Of a DNA stretch of 9,127 nt, positions 7,092 through 9,127 are shown one piece after another. The DNA comes from Nitrospiraceae bacterium. GTDB lineage: Bacteria; Nitrospirota; Nitrospiria; Nitrospirales; Nitrospiraceae. The position numbers and the translations under genes were made by a program. The number at the start of each line of letters is the position of its first letter. Positions within the stretch are counted from its first letter, which is position 1. The stretch spans positions 1 to 9,127 of the forward strand of contig JAICXS010000051.1 in NCBI GenBank assembly GCA_025934615.1. Direction: 5' to 3'. The notes beneath the pieces were generated by a model, which did no database searches, was not told where the DNA came from, and was given only the letters and a program-made list of their open reading frames with translations.

Positions 7092-7587
7092 GAGCCCCAT
7101 CCTCCCCCAGGCTCAGTTCATACAACAACACCTTCCAGCCGTCTTCTTCGCTCAAAAATTGACCGACGATCGGCAGCATCCCGGTGCCGGGCACTCTGCC
7201 CGACTGACCTAAACTTCCATTTTTCAACACCCACATCATTTCCCCGGGCGTTCGATACTTTTTGAATTTTGGGTTGGTGAAGTTTCTAGGTTGAATGGGA
7301 AGGACTTTCGCGGCCCCGCCGTCGCCCTTCCCTTCGGGCCCATGGCACTGAAAGCACGTGCCGCGGCCAAGGAAAATCGCTTTGCCTTCGCTCAGGATGT
7401 CGGGCGTCGGTTCAAAGGGCGGCTTGAGCGCCTTTGCAGCCGTCAATTCAGAAGAGGGGACGCGCGAGAGCTTGATATCGAATTCACCGCCGGCCTGGCC
7501 ATACCCGGACGGATCGGCTGCCATCGCCACGGTCGATGCTATGAATGTGATGAACGCGAAAGACAACGGTACAGAAAGTCCTTTCAT
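7087..7587 (-). CDS. Periplasmic monohaem c-type cytochrome
   Basis: 166 residues. Residues 1-23 are a Sec signal peptide ending AMA, with cleavage before ADP. A single haem-binding motif CFQCH (Cys78, Cys81, His82) is followed by the GPEGKGDG loop typical of class I cytochromes c. The likely sixth haem ligand is Met137 in GTGMLP, with Met117/Met118 as alternatives. The segment between signal peptide and haem site (24-65) is Pro/Lys-rich and longer than in minimal cytochromes. The start is supported by GGAGGA about five bases before the ATG. The protein should be a soluble periplasmic electron carrier, but no oxidoreductase partner is in the window; its neighbour, malic enzyme, is convergent and not an operon partner. 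The leader carries unusual inverted repeats, described separately. Redox partner unknown. Confidence 0.92.
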   Translation of the reverse strand: MKGLSVPLSFAFITFIASTVAMAADPSGYGQAGGEFDIKLSRVPSSELTAAKALKPPFEPTPDILSEGKAIFLGRGTCFQCHGPEGKGDGGAAKVLPIQPRNFTNPKFKKYRTPGEMMWVLKNGSLGQSGRVPGTGMLPIVGQFLSEEDGWKVLLYELSLGEDGAR

Positions 7588-7609
7588 GATTCCTCCATGA
7601 TCGTGATGG

Positions 7610-7738
7610 GCCGTCAGCCTTAAGAGCTCAGGCCAAAAGCAGTCGTTCAGTAACTGGTCATTGAGTATGTGCCTTCAACGACCAATTACTGGGTTACTCA
7701 TGTACTTCCCTACGTCCCCTTCCGAGGCTGCTGACGGC
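7610..7738. repeat. Outer inverted repeat enclosing a hairpin; possible small non-autonomous element
   Basis: GCCGTCAGC (7610-7618) and GCTGACGGC (7730-7738) are perfect 9-bp inverted copies 129 bases apart end to end, with the hairpin at 7648-7691 between them. The six bases just outside each end are TGATGG and TGATAG, matching at five of six positions, as an imperfect target-site duplication might. A miniature insertion element is one reading. The other is that GCTGACGGCTGATAG-like sequence belongs to the adjacent heptad repeat and the symmetry is incidental. Confidence 0.35.
7648..7691 (-). repeat. 17-bp hairpin upstream of the cytochrome gene
   Basis: 7648-7664 and 7675-7691 are inverted copies with 15 of 17 exact matches around a 10-base loop. 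As minus-strand RNA both imperfect positions become G-U wobbles, so all 17 positions pair; as plus-strand RNA both are A-C mismatches. That bias suggests a structured RNA in the leader of the cytochrome gene, about 60 bases before its start codon. There is no T run, so it is not a standard terminator. Not a riboswitch class I recognise. Confidence 0.55.
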
Positions 7739-7752
7739 TGATAGCTAACGGC
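7730..7752 (+). repeat. Short degenerate heptad repeat
   Basis: Three successive 7-base units GCTGACG, GCTGATA and GCTAACG, followed by GC. Each begins GCT and differs from its neighbours at two or three positions. Non-coding; it overlaps the right arm of the outer inverted repeat. Only about three copies are present, so it could be a fragment of a longer intergenic repeat found elsewhere in the genome. Confidence 0.4.
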
Positions 7753-7837
7753 TTTCTACAAAGGGCGGGAGTCTACCATAGCGTGACTGTTCGGACAACG
7801 AGCAGGCCGCTGCGGCTGTCGTCGCTTAAAATGTTTA

Positions 7838-7846
7838 TGCTACAAT
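7838..7846 (+). promoter_or_regulatory. Extended -10 promoter for the J-domain gene and RNase D
   Basis: TGCTACAAT is an extended -10 element (TG, one base, then TACAAT, five of six to consensus). No good -35 is visible at the usual distance, as is common for extended -10 promoters. The predicted start leaves a leader of roughly 55 bases before the ATG at 7909, and this argues against the longer reading frame that begins upstream of the promoter. Confidence 0.55.
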
Positions 7847-7908
7847 GCGCGCCTATTGAGTCCGGGTGTCGGCTTCGCTCGTGCGAGTTACTGCGGGTCA
7901 GCCATAAC

Positions 7909-8517
7909 ATGCCGTTTAACGCGCGAACATTTGGGAAATTCCAAGTCGGAATGAGAAAGCGCATTGTCGAGCTTCGCGCGAAAACGGAAGACTGTTTGGA
8001 AGTGGCGATCGATTCCATGATGGAAGACCGCGTAGACAGCTATTTTCGGATCGAGGAAGGCTTGACAGAAATCGATCGCTCCTTGGCACTCATCGAGGAA
8101 GAAATGGCGCAGGTCGTCGACCTGTCGAGTGCGCAACGCCTGGACTCCCGTCTGGAGTTCATGGAGGATCGCTTCGATGAATTCGATAGTGAGGTGCGGC
8201 AGCGGCCGCGGCGGCGGCGCCGCCGGATCAACATGGCGGATTTCTTCAAAGCCGCCGGGAGCGGATGGGGCGAGGCGCCGGGGGGGCGCGATATCAGTAA
8301 CCCAACCGATGCGTACGCCGCGCTGGGCGTGGAATACGGCAGTTCCTTAACCGTCGTGACGCGCGCGTTCCGTGACCGCGCAAAGAAGCTGCATCCGGAC
8401 GCGCGCCGAGGCGACCGAAGCTCGGAACCCGAACTCCGCCGGATCATCGAAGCGTACCAGTTTCTGAAAGAACATTTAAGCTTGAGTAATACGGAACCGC
8501 CGATCAATCCCGGCTAA
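7909..8517 (+). CDS. C-terminal J-domain (DnaJ-like) protein
   Basis: 202 residues. A J-domain fills about 133-181: DAYAALGVEYGSS, a basic helix (FRDRAKKL), the signature HPD at 162-164, then the last helix ending AYQFLKEHL. Such domains stimulate the ATPase of an Hsp70 (DnaK) partner. Upstream, residues about 15-98 are strongly charged and helical, likely coiled coil, with an acidic patch at 75-96 (EFMEDRFDEFDSE). A run of six Arg (101-106) separates this from the J-domain. There is no signal peptide, membrane segment, Gly/Phe region or zinc domain, so it is not DnaJ itself but a specialised co-chaperone with a C-terminal J-domain. The start is uncertain: the ATG at 7909 has only a weak ribosome site, and the ATG at 7951 is an alternative. 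I prefer 7909 because it follows a good promoter. RNase D begins 31 bases downstream, suggesting an operon. The substrate is unknown. Confidence 0.8.
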   Translation: MPFNARTFGKFQVGMRKRIVELRAKTEDCLEVAIDSMMEDRVDSYFRIEEGLTEIDRSLALIEEEMAQVVDLSSAQRLDSRLEFMEDRFDEFDSEVRQRPRRRRRRINMADFFKAAGSGWGEAPGGRDISNPTDAYAALGVEYGSSLTVVTRAFRDRAKKLHPDARRGDRSSEPELRRIIEAYQFLKEHLSLSNTEPPINPG

Positions 8518-8548
8518 GCCACGTATTCACCATCGGAGTAACTACCGC

Positions 8549-9127
8549 GTGACGTCGTCTCCTGCATATATTACCGATCGTCAGAGCCTGCGCCATTTTG
8601 TCGAGCGCGTGCGTCATCACGATCGCATCGCTCTCGATACGGAATTTGTCGGAGAAGATAGTTTTGTGCCGCGGCTCGAACTGATCCAAGTCGCTGCTGG
8701 AGATCTTTCGGCAGCCATCGACTTTCCTGCGGTCGGCTCATTGGATGATTTCGGAGCACTCTTGGCCGATCCGGCCATTGAAAAAGTTGTCCATGCCGGG
8801 CGGCAGGATTTGGAATTATTCTACGCACACACCGGGCACGTGCCGACTCCGATTTTCGATACGCAGGTTGCCGCCGCTATGGTGGGATACGGCACACAGA
8901 TCGCCTATGCGCAGTTGGTGCAGCGCATCGTCGGCGTCAAGTTAACGAAAGCGCATACGTTTACCAATTGGAGTCAGCGGCCGCTCACGAAGGAGCAGGT
9001 GACCTATGCGTTGGACGACGTGCATTACCTCTTGCCCGTCCATACACACCTGCAGGAGCGGCTCAAAGCGCTTGGCCGGACGGCATGGGTGGACGAAGAA
9101 TTTATTCGATTAGGATCGAAGCTGACC
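8549..9127 (+). CDS. rnd: Ribonuclease D (3'-5' exoribonuclease), N-terminal part, cut by window edge
   Basis: 193 codons are open to the end of the window. RNase D is a DEDDy-family 3'-5' exonuclease that trims tRNA and other small RNAs in the cytoplasm. All five catalytic residues are visible: Asp30 and Glu32 in LDTEF, Asp87 in HAGRQDLELF, and Tyr153 and Asp157 in YALDDVHYL. The spacing equals that of the E. coli enzyme with a shift of two. NWSQRPLT (140-147) is also characteristic. E. coli RNase D is about 375 residues, with HRDC domains after the nuclease domain; those would lie beyond the right edge, so their presence is unknown. The start is GTG, with GGAG ten bases upstream; no closer ATG precedes LDTEF. 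It probably shares a transcript with the J-domain gene 31 bases upstream. Confidence 0.93.
   Translation, partial: MTSSPAYITDRQSLRHFVERVRHHDRIALDTEFVGEDSFVPRLELIQVAAGDLSAAIDFPAVGSLDDFGALLADPAIEKVVHAGRQDLELFYAHTGHVPTPIFDTQVAAAMVGYGTQIAYAQLVQRIVGVKLTKAHTFTNWSQRPLTKEQVTYALDDVHYLLPVHTHLQERLKALGRTAWVDEEFIRLGSKLT

Larger units (their letters stand above)
7588..7908. other. 321-base divergent intergenic region rich in inverted repeats
   Basis: No gene is supported between the cytochrome (minus) and the J-domain gene (plus). Starting at the cytochrome it holds the cytochrome Shine-Dalgarno, a nested pair of inverted repeats (7610-7738, with a hairpin at 7648-7691), a short heptad repeat (7730-7752) and an extended -10 promoter for the J-domain gene. 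The open frame of the J-domain gene continues left to 7783, but that part lies upstream of the promoter and looks non-coding. No good promoter for the cytochrome was found. Confidence 0.55.

Noticed and set aside
7610..7752. CRISPR array
   Set aside because: The repeats here are inverted or 7 bases long, with no regular repeat-spacer pattern and no cas genes.
7783..7908. Longer start for the J-domain protein
   Set aside because: The extra 42 codons span the extended -10 promoter and do not look like protein.
8040..8507. 155-codon open frame on the minus strand
   Set aside because: Antisense to the J-domain gene; its Arg/Ser-rich composition is that of a complement frame.

Overview
The window reads as an ordinary chromosomal stretch of a moderately GC-rich Gram-negative bacterium. 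Protein style fits Nitrospirota, possibly Nitrospira: a DUF255/SSP411-type thioredoxin protein, a periplasmic monohaem c-type cytochrome, an ACT-domain malic enzyme and tiny Lys-rich exported proteins. That placement is inference from gene content; there is no rRNA or marker gene here. I see no phage, transposase, CRISPR array, toxin-antitoxin pair or defence cassette.

Layout. 1-222 is non-coding with two small hairpins. On the minus strand, read right to left, come a 49-aa exported Lys-rich protein (5363-5214), a 74-aa exported Pro/Ala- and Lys-rich protein (5116-4892), a 1227-aa thioredoxin-like DUF255 protein fused in frame to an aldo/keto reductase (4756-1073), and a 176-aa lipoprotein (753-223). 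A strong GC-rich hairpin follows each of the two small genes at nearly the same distance, so gene plus hairpin looks like a duplicated unit. A sigma70-like promoter with a perfect TTGACA lies upstream of the 49-aa gene.

Divergent from that promoter, 5586-7028 (+) encodes a 480-aa malic enzyme with an N-terminal ACT domain. It converges on a 166-aa c-type cytochrome (7587-7087, minus); an imperfect inverted repeat spans both stop codons. The 321 bases upstream of the cytochrome carry nested inverted repeats, including a 17-bp hairpin that is fully paired only as minus-strand RNA, and a short heptad repeat. An extended -10 promoter then drives a 202-aa C-terminal J-domain protein (7909-8517, +), followed 31 bases later by the first 193 codons of ribonuclease D, which runs off the right edge with all five DEDDy residues present.

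The genes do not form one obvious pathway. Carbon metabolism (malic enzyme), electron transfer (cytochrome), protein quality control (J-domain) and RNA processing (RNase D) sit side by side. The points most worth a second look are the DUF255-aldo/keto reductase fusion, the twin Lys-rich exported proteins with matching hairpins, and the structured leader upstream of the cytochrome.
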